Shown piece by piece: positions 31,646 to 40,861 of a stretch of DNA of 64,000 bases; the first letter of the stretch is position 1; every line of letters begins with the position of its first letter. The stretch lies in the NCBI RefSeq assembly GCF_002252675.1, contig NZ_NQKY01000011.1, forward strand, positions 30,453 through 94,452, read 5' to 3'. This DNA is from Synechococcus sp. BO 8801 (lineage in GTDB: Bacteria > Cyanobacteriota > Cyanobacteriia > PCC-6307 > Cyanobiaceae). The translations under genes were made by a program, and so were the position numbers. Below the pieces are notes generated by a model. It ran no database searches and had not been told where the DNA came from. It saw nothing but the letters and a program-made list of their open reading frames with translations.

Positions 31646-32524
31646 TCAGCCCTCCTCTGGAGGGGCCAGGGACTCAAAGAACTCCGCTTCCCGCGCAGCG
31701 GCCGAGCGGCGCAGCGCCATGCCGCCGTTCCCCTGGCCAGTGCGGGCCCGCCGCCACAGCTCCAGGGGGTTCAGGTGGGCCAGCAGGGACGGCCACTCCA
31801 CCAGGAAGGGCACCAGCTGACCCTTGCGCTGGGCGCAGGCGGCGAAGCCGACCGCAAAAGCGATCGACGAGAGCATGACCCGCAGGCTTTCTCGTGTGAT
31901 GCGGTCGGCCGTGGCGGGATCAATGGGTGCGAACCTTGCTTTGGCCTGCCCCTCCGCTTGATTGAGCTGGCTGAGCATCTGCTGCTTCAGGGCCTGCAGA
32001 GGGATGGCGGGAATCCGTGAGGAATCCAGCCGGATGCGCAGATCTGGACGTTGCAGAGCGAGAAGCCGCTTCTGAAGATCTTCTGTGCTGGTGGCCTTCT
32101 CGATAGCCACCCTCACGCCTTCGGCGCGTTCACTGGTACTGGCCTGCTGCTGGTTCGCGACTGCATTGGACAGGCGATAGGAGCGCCAGATCGCGTGGCC
32201 TTGCAGGGGAACGATCAGCAGAAACGCGAGGGAGACAGGAACGGCCAGCCGAGCCAGCATTTCCCGCCGTCGCTCAAGCTGAAGGTCGCCGGGGCAGAGG
32301 TAGGTGGCCAGATGCAGCAGCCCCAGTCCGAGCAGAGGAATGGGGGCCGCTTCAACGGCGACCTTGGTGCTGCTGAGTTGCCAGATGGGATCCAGCAACC
32401 TGGGAGGCAGGCTGAAAGCCAGAACTGAGACCAGATAGACCGCGAAAAGCACCATGGACACCATGGCCAGACGATCGGCAAGGATCGCGACATCCAGTTG
32501 TCTGCTTGGTGGGGGCGTTGTCAT
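31646..32524 (-). CDS. HpsJ-like membrane protein 4
   Basis: A 292-residue paralogue, the most divergent of the four. It has VAILADRLAMVSMVLFAVYL, DPIWQLSS, IPLLGLGLLHLATYLCPGDL and LAFLLIVPLQGHAIW, with a central segment rich in Glu/Gln/Arg that could form a coiled coil. A last helix precedes ACAQRKGQLVPFLVEWPS, and a longer basic then acidic tail follows. It lies 238 bp after the exported gene at 32763. ATG at 32524. Confidence 0.65.
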   Translation of the reverse strand: MTTPPPSRQLDVAILADRLAMVSMVLFAVYLVSVLAFSLPPRLLDPIWQLSSTKVAVEAAPIPLLGLGLLHLATYLCPGDLQLERRREMLARLAVPVSLAFLLIVPLQGHAIWRSYRLSNAVANQQQASTSERAEGVRVAIEKATSTEDLQKRLLALQRPDLRIRLDSSRIPAIPLQALKQQMLSQLNQAEGQAKARFAPIDPATADRITRESLRVMLSSIAFAVGFAACAQRKGQLVPFLVEWPSLLAHLNPLELWRRARTGQGNGGMALRRSAAAREAEFFESLAPPEEG

Positions 32525-32762
32525 TGGGGCTCTGGCGAAAGGTCAGGCCTTGAAGATGGCCAGCTAGGGAGCTTCAGCAGATCGGGCTTGATGAAGGTCT
32601 TAAGCATTGCTTTGGGGCCATGAGCCCATCCCAAACTTGGCCACCATGGCTTGCCATCAACCGCTTGAGTATTGAACTCCTCTGGCCTTGTTGAGCCTGG
32701 AAAGAGACTTGGTGAGCCTGCTCAGAACGGAACAGGCTCATGAACCAACTAGGTTGAAGAGA

Positions 32763-33602
32763 TCAGCCGACCATGGAGTTGGCCTTCATGCGACGGCGGA
32801 GTTTGCGGCTGTAGCCAAAGGCAGCCGCGGCACCGAAGAGGGGAAGTGGGCCTGGCACGCTATCTCCGGGGGCTTGACCGCCACCTGTCGTAATGCTGGT
32901 TGCCCAAATCTTGTCACTACCGCCGGTGGATGCGGGCAGAATGTCCTTGAATCGCATGAAGTAGCCGCCATCATCAAACGTGCCTGCTGTTCCACCACTC
33001 GGAGGTGCTTGGAACATCGCCACGAAGGCATCGCGGTACTTGGTGGCGGTGTCCAGCGTGGGAGAGCTGCTCAGAGTGAACGTTCCGACCGTCGTGCTGG
33101 AGCCGTTTTGCAATCCAAGTGTGGGACTCCCGCTGGCGTCGCAGTCAGCAGGATTGGGTGGGGTCGTCGAGTAAACCGACGTGCAGACGTCAAAGGCAGG
33201 GAAGGGGGGGACTGCAGTGCCAGGGTAAACAATATTCCAGTTAGGATCTATTTGTGAAAAGCTGACGAAATTGACGTTGGCAGAGGCCGGTGGGTTCGTC
33301 GGCAGATCGAAGCCAGTGCTCACAAGCCGAGAACCCGTTACTGGAGATCCAGAGAGATTCTTTAGGCTGAGGGTCATCTCTCCGAGATTGATCTCCGAAA
33401 AGGTGTAGGTGGCTTCGCCCAGGATTCCATTGATGCCTCCATTAGTGCTGCTGGAGGCGGTGGATTCGAATTTAAGTGTGAAGTATGGGTCGGCCGCGAG
33501 GGCGGGCATCGCCGCCATGAGGCTCAGGATTCCTGCTGCCGTCACCGTGCCGACGGATCTGGCGATCATACGGTTTTGAGTGGGCGAGGTGAATGGATTC
33601 AT
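32763..33602 (-). CDS. Exported protein with PEP-CTERM-type sorting signal 3
   Basis: A 279-residue protein. The signal peptide (ARSVGTVTAAGILSLMAAMP, cleavage after ALA) is followed by a beta-rich body with GEMTLSLKNLSGSP, LVSTGFDLP, FDVCTSVYS and YRDAFVAMFQA. These blocks align in order with those of the two sister proteins. The end is SVPGPLPLFGAAAAFGYS and KLRRRMK. The ATG at 33602 is preferred to a GTG at 33620. It is the first gene of the array on this strand. The mature function is unknown; a surface or matrix protein is the natural inference. Confidence 0.8.
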   Translation of the reverse strand: MNPFTSPTQNRMIARSVGTVTAAGILSLMAAMPALAADPYFTLKFESTASSSTNGGINGILGEATYTFSEINLGEMTLSLKNLSGSPVTGSRLVSTGFDLPTNPPASANVNFVSFSQIDPNWNIVYPGTAVPPFPAFDVCTSVYSTTPPNPADCDASGSPTLGLQNGSSTTVGTFTLSSSPTLDTATKYRDAFVAMFQAPPSGGTAGTFDDGGYFMRFKDILPASTGGSDKIWATSITTGGGQAPGDSVPGPLPLFGAAAAFGYSRKLRRRMKANSMVG

Positions 33603-34148
33603 GACAGCAGGACTTGGCACGAGTTAACCATACATGACTTTTTCTTCAGATGATTCTCAGGACGACGTGAGTCGTTCAAGTGCGTGGGACGGAATCCAGG
33701 CGTGCTCTGGGTTCCGTCCTCGCTGAATCGATCTCCCAGAACTCCTGCTGCAACTGGGTCCTTGTGGGATTTGGTGTTGTTCTCCCTACGGCATCTGGTT
33801 CAAGGAAGGGGCACACTTAAATGGGTCGATCTGCGGCAGATCTGCAGCAGCTTGTGCTTACGATTGTTGCAGGCTCCTCCCGCAGGCCACGCCCGCCTGC
33901 GGTCGCTGATCAAGGTGCTTTCTGGCGCCGATCCCCTGGGTTCCTCAGCCTTCCCCGGTCGCCTGAGATGCAGGGGCCGGTGAAGGTGGATCCCTCCGTG
34001 GCACGTGGTCCGGTTGAGACCCGAAAGGCAGCTGGAGGACCTGCGATCCAGCCTCCGCGGCATCAACGGAGCGTCAAGAGCTCCTGACCCGCAGCCCCGC
34101 CGGGGAGGATGATCGTGCCCCCGCCTGCCGTTTGACCGGCTTCGCTCC
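33603..34148. other. 546-bp gap without a recognised gene
   Basis: This divergent region lies between the exported-protein array (minus) and argS (plus). It should hold promoters for both. The left part is AT-richer (around 33630-33670 and 33770-33860). Near 34010-34080 a short frame reads RPERQLEDLRSSLRGINGAS with coding-like codons but no start, possibly debris of a lost gene. No RNA gene is recognised. Confidence 0.45.
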
Positions 34149-35945
34149 ATGCTGCGCATCGCCCACGCCCTGAACAGCCATCTGCTGGGGGCCCTGGAGA
34201 GCGCGTTCCCCGAGGCGTCTGCCGCCGCCCGTGTCGCCGACGCGCCGCTGGATCCCCAGCTCGGGCCCGCCAGCAAGCCGGAGTTCGGTGATTTCCAGGC
34301 CAATGGTGCCCTGGCCCTGGCCCGTCCCCTGCGTCTGGCGCCCCGGGCGATCGCGACGGCGATCGTGGAGCGGCTGGCGGCCGACCCGGACTTCGGGGCC
34401 CTCTGCCTGCCGCCGGAGATCGCCGGGCCGGGCTTCATCAACCTCACCCTGAGGCCCGAGGTGCTGGCCGCCGAGGTGGGGCGCCGGCTGGCCGATCCCC
34501 GCCTGGGGGTGGAGCCCGTGGCCCCCGGCGGCGCGCCGGTGGTGGTGGATTTTTCCAGCCCCAACATCGCCAAGGAGATGCACGTGGGGCATTTGCGCTC
34601 CACGATCATCGGCGACGCCCTGGCCCGGGTGCTGGAGTTCCGCGGCCATCCGGTGCTGCGGCTCAACCACGTCGGCGACTGGGGCACCCAGTTCGGCATG
34701 CTCATCACCCACCTCAAGCAGGTGGCGCCCGAGGCGCTCGACACCGCCGACGCCGTCGACCTGGGCGACCTGGTGGCCTTCTACCGCCAGGCCAAGGCCC
34801 GCTTCGACAGCGACGAAGCCTTCCAGACCACCTCCCGCGAGGAGGTGGTGAAGCTGCAGAGCGGCGATCCGGTGTCCCGCCGGGCCTGGCAGCTGCTATG
34901 CGACCAGTCGCGCCGGGAGTTCCAGCGCCTCTACGACCGCCTCGACATCCGCCTCGACGAGCGCGGCGAATCCTTCTACAACCCCTACCTGGAGGCGGTG
35001 GTGGCCGACCTGGCCGCCGCCGGCCTGCTGGTCAGTGATGGCGGCGCCCAGTGCGTGTTCCTCGAGGCCGACGACGGCACGGCGAGCCAGGCGCCGCCGG
35101 TGATCGTGCGCAAGAGCGACGGCGGCTTCAACTACGCCACAACCGACCTGGCGGCCATCCGCTACCGCTTCGGCGCAGCTCCCGACGGCGACGGCGCCCG
35201 CCGGGTGATCTACGTCACCGACGCCGGCCAGGCCAGCCATTTCGCCGGGGTGTTCCAGGTGGCCCGCCGCGCCGGCTGGATCCCCGAGGGCGGGCGGCTG
35301 GAGCACGTGCCCTTCGGGCTGGTGCAGGGGGAGGACGGCAAGAAGCTCAAGACCCGTGCCGGCGACACGGTGCGGCTGAAGGAGTTGCTGGATGAGGCGG
35401 TGGAGCGCTGCGAAGCCGACCTGCGCCGCCGCCTGGCGGAGGAGGAGCGCCAGGAGGAGGAGGCCTTCATCAGCGAGGTCGCCACAACGGTGGGCCTGGC
35501 GGCGGTGAAGTACGCCGACCTGAGCACCAACCGGATCACCAACTACCAGTTCAGCTTCGATCGCATGCTGGCCCTCAGCGGCAACACCGCCCCCTATCTG
35601 CTCTATGCGGTGGTGCGGATCGCCGGGATCGCCCGCAAGGGCGGCGGCGACGGCGAGGTGCCGTCGGTGCTGGGCTTCAGCGAGCCCCAGGAGTGGGCGC
35701 TGGTGCGCCAGCTGCTGCAGTTCGATGCCGTCATCCAGGAGGTGGAGGAGGAGCTGCTGCCCAACCGGCTGTGCAGCTACCTGTTCGAGCTCTGCCAGCT
35801 GTTCAACCGCTTCTACGACCAGGTGCCGGTGCTCAGGGCCGAGGAACCGGCCCGCGGATCACGGCTGGCGCTCTGCCGCCTCAGCGCCGACACCCTCAAA
35901 CAGGGCCTGGGCCTGCTGGGCATTCCCACCCTGGAGCGGATGTGA
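34149..35945 (+). CDS. argS: Arginyl-tRNA synthetase
   Basis: A 598-residue class I synthetase that charges tRNA-Arg. The N-terminal additional domain contains [17 protein letters not shown]. The HIGH-type motif appears as [20 protein letters not shown] with [17 protein letters not shown] follows, and the anticodon-binding domain ends [17 protein letters not shown]. The KMSKS loop is degenerate, as is usual in ArgRS ([13 protein letters not shown]). ATG at 34149, length normal. It stands between two accessory blocks and is separated from hisC and nadC. Confidence 0.97.
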   Translation: MLRIAHALNSHLLGALESAFPEASAAARVADAPLDPQLGPASKPEFGDFQANGALALARPLRLAPRAIATAIVERLAADPDFGALCLPPEIAGPGFINLTLRPEVLAAEVGRRLADPRLGVEPVAPGGAPVVVDFSSPNIAKEMHVGHLRSTIIGDALARVLEFRGHPVLRLNHVGDWGTQFGMLITHLKQVAPEALDTADAVDLGDLVAFYRQAKARFDSDEAFQTTSREEVVKLQSGDPVSRRAWQLLCDQSRREFQRLYDRLDIRLDERGESFYNPYLEAVVADLAAAGLLVSDGGAQCVFLEADDGTASQAPPVIVRKSDGGFNYATTDLAAIRYRFGAAPDGDGARRVIYVTDAGQASHFAGVFQVARRAGWIPEGGRLEHVPFGLVQGEDGKKLKTRAGDTVRLKELLDEAVERCEADLRRRLAEEERQEEEAFISEVATTVGLAAVKYADLSTNRITNYQFSFDRMLALSGNTAPYLLYAVVRIAGIARKGGGDGEVPSVLGFSEPQEWALVRQLLQFDAVIQEVEEELLPNRLCSYLFELCQLFNRFYDQVPVLRAEEPARGSRLALCRLSADTLKQGLGLLGIPTLERM

Positions 35946-35998
35946 GGCCACGGGAAAGGTCCGGTAGCGTTTGCCGGCACGGCGGCTGATGGATCCGG

Positions 35999-38188
35999 AT
36001 GGTCGTGGGAGAGCCGGTCAGAGCAGAGCCCGTCAGGGGAGAGCCGGTCAGAGTCGCGATCATCGGCGGTGGCTGTGGCGCCATGACCGCGGCCTACGAA
36101 CTCTCCAGGCCTGAGCACAACGGCCGCTACGCCGTCACTGTTTACCAGCAGGGGTGGAGGCTGGGGGGCAAGGGGGCGTCGGGCCGAGGTCCGTCCGCTC
36201 GGGTGGAGGAGCACGGACTGCATGTGTGGCTGGGCTTCTATGAGAATTCCTTCCGGATGATGCGGGAGTGCTATTCCGCTCTGGAGGCGCCGCCGGAGGG
36301 GTCACCGTTCGGCCCCTGGCAGGAGGCCTTTCTGCCGGAAATGGATGTGGGCCTGTTCTCACGGGCAGGATCGGCTGACTGGCAGAAGTGGACGGCGCAG
36401 TTTCCACCCAGGCCGGGCCTCCCGGGGGACCCGCTGGAGCCCGGCGCCGTCTATTCCATGGCGGGCTATCTGCAGCAGGCCATTGCCATGCTGCGCACCC
36501 TGATCCTGGATGTGGAGGTGAGCACGTCGACGGAGCCCCGCGATGGGGGCCAGCCCGGGGACCTTCTGGAAGCCATGGCCGGCTGGCTGGCGGGGGGCAC
36601 GTTCACCGGAGCGGCCCTGATCGTGGAGGGGCTCGGTCTGCTGAGCAGCGCCCTGCGGATCCTGCCGCTCCCGGTGGAAGCCCCCCTGATCCGCTTCGTT
36701 GAGGAGCTGAACACCTCCATCCGATCCTGGCTGGAAGAGCGATGGCTCTCGGATCATCCCAAGCGCTACATCTGGGAGATCGTCGACCTCGTGCTGGCGA
36801 TCATCGTGGGCAGTTTTCGGTTCAATCTGCTCCGTGACCCCAGGGGACTGGATGCGATCGACCACTACGAATGCAGGGAATGGCTGCGCCTTAATGGGGC
36901 TTCGGAGCGGGCCGTGTGTTCCCCTTTCGTGGTCGGTCTTTATGACCTGGCCCTGGCCTACGAGGACGGTGATTCCAGCAAGCCGGCCCTGGCGGCCGGA
37001 CAGGCGATCCGGGGCTCCCTGCGCATGTTCTTCGGCTATCGCGGCTCCCTGTTCTGGCGCCTGCGGGCGGGCATGGGCGATGTGGTGTTTGCGCCCCTGT
37101 ATGCCTTGCTGCGTCGCCGGGGGGTGCGTTTCCAGTTCTTCCACAAGCTCACCGATGTTCAGATCCCTGCGGGGCCACCCATCCAGAGCGGCGATCGCAG
37201 CCATGTGGAAGCCCTCGAGTTTGAGGTTCAGGCCGAGATTCACGGCAACCGCGACTACGACCCCTTGATCAACGTGGGCGATCGTCCCTGCTGGCCATCG
37301 CAGCCCGATTTCGGGCAGCTGGTCGACGGTGACCGCCTCCGTATCGAACAGCGGGATTTCGAGTCGCACTGGGATCGCTCGTTCACCTCCAGGCGCCGCC
37401 TCGAAGTGAAGCGTGACTTTGATGCCGTGGTTCTGGGTGTGAGCATCGGTGCCGTCCCCCATGTCTGCCCCCAGATCCTGGCCAGGGACCAGCGCTGGGC
37501 CACCATGGTGGAGAAGGTGAAGACCACGGCGACGCAGGCCTTTCAGATCTGGCTGCAGGAGGATCTGTCCCAGCTGGGCTGGCAGGGTCCTCCCTACATC
37601 GTCTCGGCCTTCGATAAGCCCTTCGACACCTGGTGTGACATGGCCCATGTCATTCCTGAGGAGGCGTGGGCGCGCTCTCCCGCCACCGCCATCTACTTCT
37701 GCGGCGTACTCAGGGATCCGCCTGTGCCGCCGCCTGATTCCGACAGCCACTATCCGCTCCGTCGAACGGAGGAGGTCAGGGAGAATGCCCTGGCCTTTCT
37801 GCGCAACGCCGGCTCGGCCCTGTGGCCCCTGGCCTATGACGTGGGTGGAAACTTCCGCTGGGAGCTGCTGGCCGATCCAGTTCCGCCGGAGGGTGCCGCA
37901 GAGCCCCTGGGCGCAGAGATCCTCGGAGAGCAGAGATTTCTGAGCCAGTACTGGCGGGCGAACGTCAACCCGTCCGACCGCTATGTTCTGGCGCTGCCAG
38001 GCAGTCTGAAGCATCGGATTTCTCCGCTGGATCCCACCTACGACAACCTGACGATCGCTGGAGACTGGACGGACTGTGGGTTCAACGAGGGATGTACCGA
38101 AGCCGCCGTGATCTCCGGGCGGCTGGCCGCCCATGCCATTGCGGCTTCACCCCCGCTGGCCGAGATCCACGGATATGACCATCCTTGA
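35999..38188 (+). CDS. FAD-dependent oxidoreductase, carotenoid-desaturase/amine-oxidase-like
   Basis: A 729-residue flavoprotein. The N-terminal dinucleotide-binding motif is VAIIGGGCGAMTAAYELS, followed by YQQGWRLGGKGASGR. The C-terminal flavin motif is LTIAGDWTDCGFNEGCTEAA, as in phytoene-desaturase, hydroxysqualene-dehydroxylase and amine-oxidase relatives. The middle is long and unlike classical desaturases. The protein opens with a threefold EPVR repeat. It starts 53 bp after argS and heads a five-gene operon with a prenyltransferase, so oxidation or desaturation of an isoprenoid-derived substrate is inferred. Confidence 0.8.
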   Translation: MVVGEPVRAEPVRGEPVRVAIIGGGCGAMTAAYELSRPEHNGRYAVTVYQQGWRLGGKGASGRGPSARVEEHGLHVWLGFYENSFRMMRECYSALEAPPEGSPFGPWQEAFLPEMDVGLFSRAGSADWQKWTAQFPPRPGLPGDPLEPGAVYSMAGYLQQAIAMLRTLILDVEVSTSTEPRDGGQPGDLLEAMAGWLAGGTFTGAALIVEGLGLLSSALRILPLPVEAPLIRFVEELNTSIRSWLEERWLSDHPKRYIWEIVDLVLAIIVGSFRFNLLRDPRGLDAIDHYECREWLRLNGASERAVCSPFVVGLYDLALAYEDGDSSKPALAAGQAIRGSLRMFFGYRGSLFWRLRAGMGDVVFAPLYALLRRRGVRFQFFHKLTDVQIPAGPPIQSGDRSHVEALEFEVQAEIHGNRDYDPLINVGDRPCWPSQPDFGQLVDGDRLRIEQRDFESHWDRSFTSRRRLEVKRDFDAVVLGVSIGAVPHVCPQILARDQRWATMVEKVKTTATQAFQIWLQEDLSQLGWQGPPYIVSAFDKPFDTWCDMAHVIPEEAWARSPATAIYFCGVLRDPPVPPPDSDSHYPLRRTEEVRENALAFLRNAGSALWPLAYDVGGNFRWELLADPVPPEGAAEPLGAEILGEQRFLSQYWRANVNPSDRYVLALPGSLKHRISPLDPTYDNLTIAGDWTDCGFNEGCTEAAVISGRLAAHAIAASPPLAEIHGYDHP

Positions 38189-38229
38189 ACAGTTCAGCAT
38201 AAACTCCCCATCAGAGCGCTACACCATCG

Positions 38230-38688
38230 ATGTCAGATACCCCTTTGCCAGATCACCAGCCGGAAATGGAGCAGGAGGACATTCCGGATGGACGTTGGCA
38301 ACGTCCCCCGCTTGAGCGTGAGAGCCCTTTGCGCAGTGGCTGGTCAGACAGTGGGCCGCAGGTGGGTGCCCGGCGTATCACCGAAACGGTGGAAGACACC
38401 ATCCGAACGGCCTATCAGGTCATTGGGGAGAACTTTCGCCAGGGTCATGACGCCGCCGAGCGCTACAGCCAGCAGACGACCCGTGGCGCAACCGATGCCT
38501 CCCGCGACCTGGGCGCCCTGACCAGTCGCATGATCCAGTTGGGACGCGACATGGCCAATACCTATTTTGATGCCATGGATATCCTCTTGCAGGAGGTTGA
38601 TCAGCGTCGCGGGGATCGTGAACGCCCGCAGGAGCGGCGGGATTCTGCTGCGGGCCCTGGAGTCGACGATGCCGGCGAGTCCCGTTAA
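38230..38688 (+). CDS. Hypothetical helical protein, 152 aa
   Basis: This hydrophilic protein has a Pro/Glu-rich N-terminus, a central amphipathic helical stretch (residues about 48-120, from RRITETVEDTIRTAYQVIGE to MANTYFDAMDILLQEVDQRR), and a charged tail. The helical part resembles phasin-like or small accessory proteins by character only; I do not recognise a family. It lies 41 bp after the flavoprotein and 33 bp before the prenyltransferase, so it belongs to the operon and may organise its products or enzymes. Confidence 0.6.
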   Translation: MSDTPLPDHQPEMEQEDIPDGRWQRPPLERESPLRSGWSDSGPQVGARRITETVEDTIRTAYQVIGENFRQGHDAAERYSQQTTRGATDASRDLGALTSRMIQLGRDMANTYFDAMDILLQEVDQRRGDRERPQERRDSAAGPGVDDAGESR

Positions 38689-38721
38689 TGCAGGCCGTGG
38701 TGCTTGTGGTGCGTGGGGTCC

Positions 38722-39744
38722 ATGACCAGAACGATCCAGCCACTGCTTGAGGCCTATGGAAAGCTGATTCGCGAGTATGTGGATCGCTATCTCACGAGCC
38801 AGCCCCGGGCTCCCTATCTCCATGACCTCCTGGCCGATTATCCGAGCCGTGGCGGCAAGATGATGCGGCCGTGCATCTGCATGGCCAATGCGCGGGCCTT
38901 TGGGGGACGGCTGGAAGATGCCATTCCCTTCGCCGGCGCGGTGGAGATTCTCCACAATGCCCTGCTCATTCATGACGACATCCAGGATGAAAGCGTGGAG
39001 CGTCGAGGCCTTCCCACCTTGCATGCCCTGCATGGTGTGCCGCTGGCGATCAACGCCGGCGATGCCATGTTGCTGATGGCCTTCGGCCCCCTGCTCGACC
39101 ATGTCGGCAGTCGCGGCGGCACATTTGCCCGCAGGATTCTTGACGTGACGCGACGGATGGCCAGGGAAACGGCGGAAGGGCAGGCGCTGGATATCGGCTG
39201 GAGGCAGGACCATCGCCATGACATCACCACGGCTGACTATCTCACCATGGTGCTGAAGAAGACGGCGTGGATGGCCACCATCTGGCCGGCCCAGGTGGGG
39301 ATGCTGCTCGGAACCCATGGCCTGGTGGATCCAGATGCCGTTGTCCGCTTCGGTTTCTTTCTCGGTGCCACCTTCCAGATCCAGGATGATCTGCTGAACT
39401 TCTCCTCTGAAGCTTCCTACGGCAAAGAGCCGCGGGGGGATCTGTTCGAAGCGAAGCACACCCTGCTGTTGATTCATGCCCGTGACCAATGCAATGCGAG
39501 TGAACGCCAGCAGCTCGACCACTTCATGAATCTGCGGCGCGAGGAGCGCACCGCTGAAGCCGTGGCCTGGCTTGCGGATCTCATGGTCAGCAAGGGTTCC
39601 CTTGACTATGCACGCATGGTGGCGGAGTCCCTGGCGGGTGCCGCGCGCCACGAATTCACCAGGGCCTATGGCCACCTGCCGGAGTCTGAGGATAAGGACT
39701 TCATCGAGGACCTGGTTCCTTGGGTGTTCAACCGGGCAACCTGA
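38722..39744 (+). CDS. Trans-polyprenyl diphosphate synthase-like protein
   Basis: A 340-residue member of the isoprenyl diphosphate synthase family, which elongates allylic diphosphates with isopentenyl diphosphate. The first Asp-rich motif is HDDIQDES (DDxxD satisfied), preceded by SRGGKMMRPCICM, where GGKxxRP is the usual substrate-binding motif. The second Asp-rich region is FQIQDDLLNF, lacking the last Asp of DDxxD as is common. A Lys-Lys-Thr block (VLKKTAWMA) is present. Product chain length is not predictable. The ATG is at 38722 and the stop overlaps the next ATG by one base. Confidence 0.85.
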   Translation: MTRTIQPLLEAYGKLIREYVDRYLTSQPRAPYLHDLLADYPSRGGKMMRPCICMANARAFGGRLEDAIPFAGAVEILHNALLIHDDIQDESVERRGLPTLHALHGVPLAINAGDAMLLMAFGPLLDHVGSRGGTFARRILDVTRRMARETAEGQALDIGWRQDHRHDITTADYLTMVLKKTAWMATIWPAQVGMLLGTHGLVDPDAVVRFGFFLGATFQIQDDLLNFSSEASYGKEPRGDLFEAKHTLLLIHARDQCNASERQQLDHFMNLRREERTAEAVAWLADLMVSKGSLDYARMVAESLAGAARHEFTRAYGHLPESEDKDFIEDLVPWVFNRAT

Positions 39745-40826
39745 TGCCGGCTTTTCCTGGCAGCGGTGTCGTCCATCCTGGCGGTCGCGTGCTGCTCTAC
39801 GGCGCCACCGGGTTCAGCGGCCGGCTGCTGACCCGGTGCTTTCTGGAGCAGGGGATCGATGTGGTGCTGGCGGGCCGGAATGAAGCCAGGCTGGCGGAGT
39901 TGGCTAGCCGATGGAACCTGGATTTCCGTGCGTTTTGCCTCGATGATCCTGCGCAGATCGAGGCTTCCCTCGACACGATTCAGGTGGTGCTGCATGCGGC
40001 TGGTCCGTTTACGCGCACGGCGCTGCCGATGATCGCCGCCTGTATTCGCACCGGCACCCACTATCTCGATCTGACCGGGGAATGGCCCGTGTTTCAGCTG
40101 GCGATGGATCAGGGTGAGCGCGCCGCCGACAACGGCGTGATGCTGATGCCGGGGATCGGCTTTTCGATCGTGGCGTCGGATTGTCTCCTGGCGATGGCCC
40201 GGGCCCGGTTTCCTGAGGCGGTGGCTCTGCGTCTGGCCCTTTCCGCCCCTGATGTGATGTCACGGGGCACGTTCCGCAGCCTGATGGGACTCACCAGCTC
40301 CACCGTGATGGTGCGCAGGAACGGGACTCCCACCGGCTTGCCTGCGGGGTCGCTGTCGCGCTGCTTCGACTTCGGCGCCGGCTTGCGGAAGGCGGTCGCC
40401 GTCACCTGGCCGGATGTCTTCATCAGCCAGGTCACCGATGGCATCGCCACCCTGGAGGTGTATGCCCAGGCCGATTGGCCCGTTCAGTTCGCCTACCGGG
40501 CCGGCTCCAGCATGGCCCCGCTGCACCAGTCGGCCCTCGGCCAGCGGCTGCTGGATCTTCTCAGTCAAGGTTGGCCCGAGGCCCCTTCCGCAACGCAACG
40601 GCAGCGCTCCGGCTTCACCCTTGTGGTGGAAGCGGAGGATCGCTGGCGACGCTGCCGCTCCCTCCGCATCCAGACGCCGGATGGCTATACCGTCACCGGT
40701 GCGACGGCAACGGCGATCGTCGGGCGTGTCCTCAAGGGCCATGTGGCTCCGGGTTTTCAGTCGCCCGCGCACCTCTACGGAGGTTCGCTGCTGGAGGACG
40801 TGGGTTGTGTTCTCCCACTAGGGTGA
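39744..40826 (+). CDS. Saccharopine-dehydrogenase-like NAD(P)-binding protein
   Basis: A 360-residue oxidoreductase. The Rossmann motif RVLLYGATGFSGRLLTRCFL, then VVLAGRNEARLAELA, identifies the saccharopine dehydrogenase NADP-binding group, which includes trans-acting enoyl reductases of lipid biosynthesis. GTHYLDLTGEWPVFQLAMD and MPGIGFSIVASD are also family-like. In this context it probably reduces or isomerises an intermediate rather than making lysine. It starts within the upstream stop codon (TGATG), so translation is coupled. Confidence 0.8.
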   Translation: MPAFPGSGVVHPGGRVLLYGATGFSGRLLTRCFLEQGIDVVLAGRNEARLAELASRWNLDFRAFCLDDPAQIEASLDTIQVVLHAAGPFTRTALPMIAACIRTGTHYLDLTGEWPVFQLAMDQGERAADNGVMLMPGIGFSIVASDCLLAMARARFPEAVALRLALSAPDVMSRGTFRSLMGLTSSTVMVRRNGTPTGLPAGSLSRCFDFGAGLRKAVAVTWPDVFISQVTDGIATLEVYAQADWPVQFAYRAGSSMAPLHQSALGQRLLDLLSQGWPEAPSATQRQRSGFTLVVEAEDRWRRCRSLRIQTPDGYTVTGATATAIVGRVLKGHVAPGFQSPAHLYGGSLLEDVGCVLPLG

Positions 40827-40861
40827 GCCGACGCGTATCGGGACCAGCCGCACCTGCATTC

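Noticed and set aside
33800..34744. A 314-codon minus-strand frame entering argS
   Set aside because: It is antisense to argS for most of its length and shows no recognisable family.
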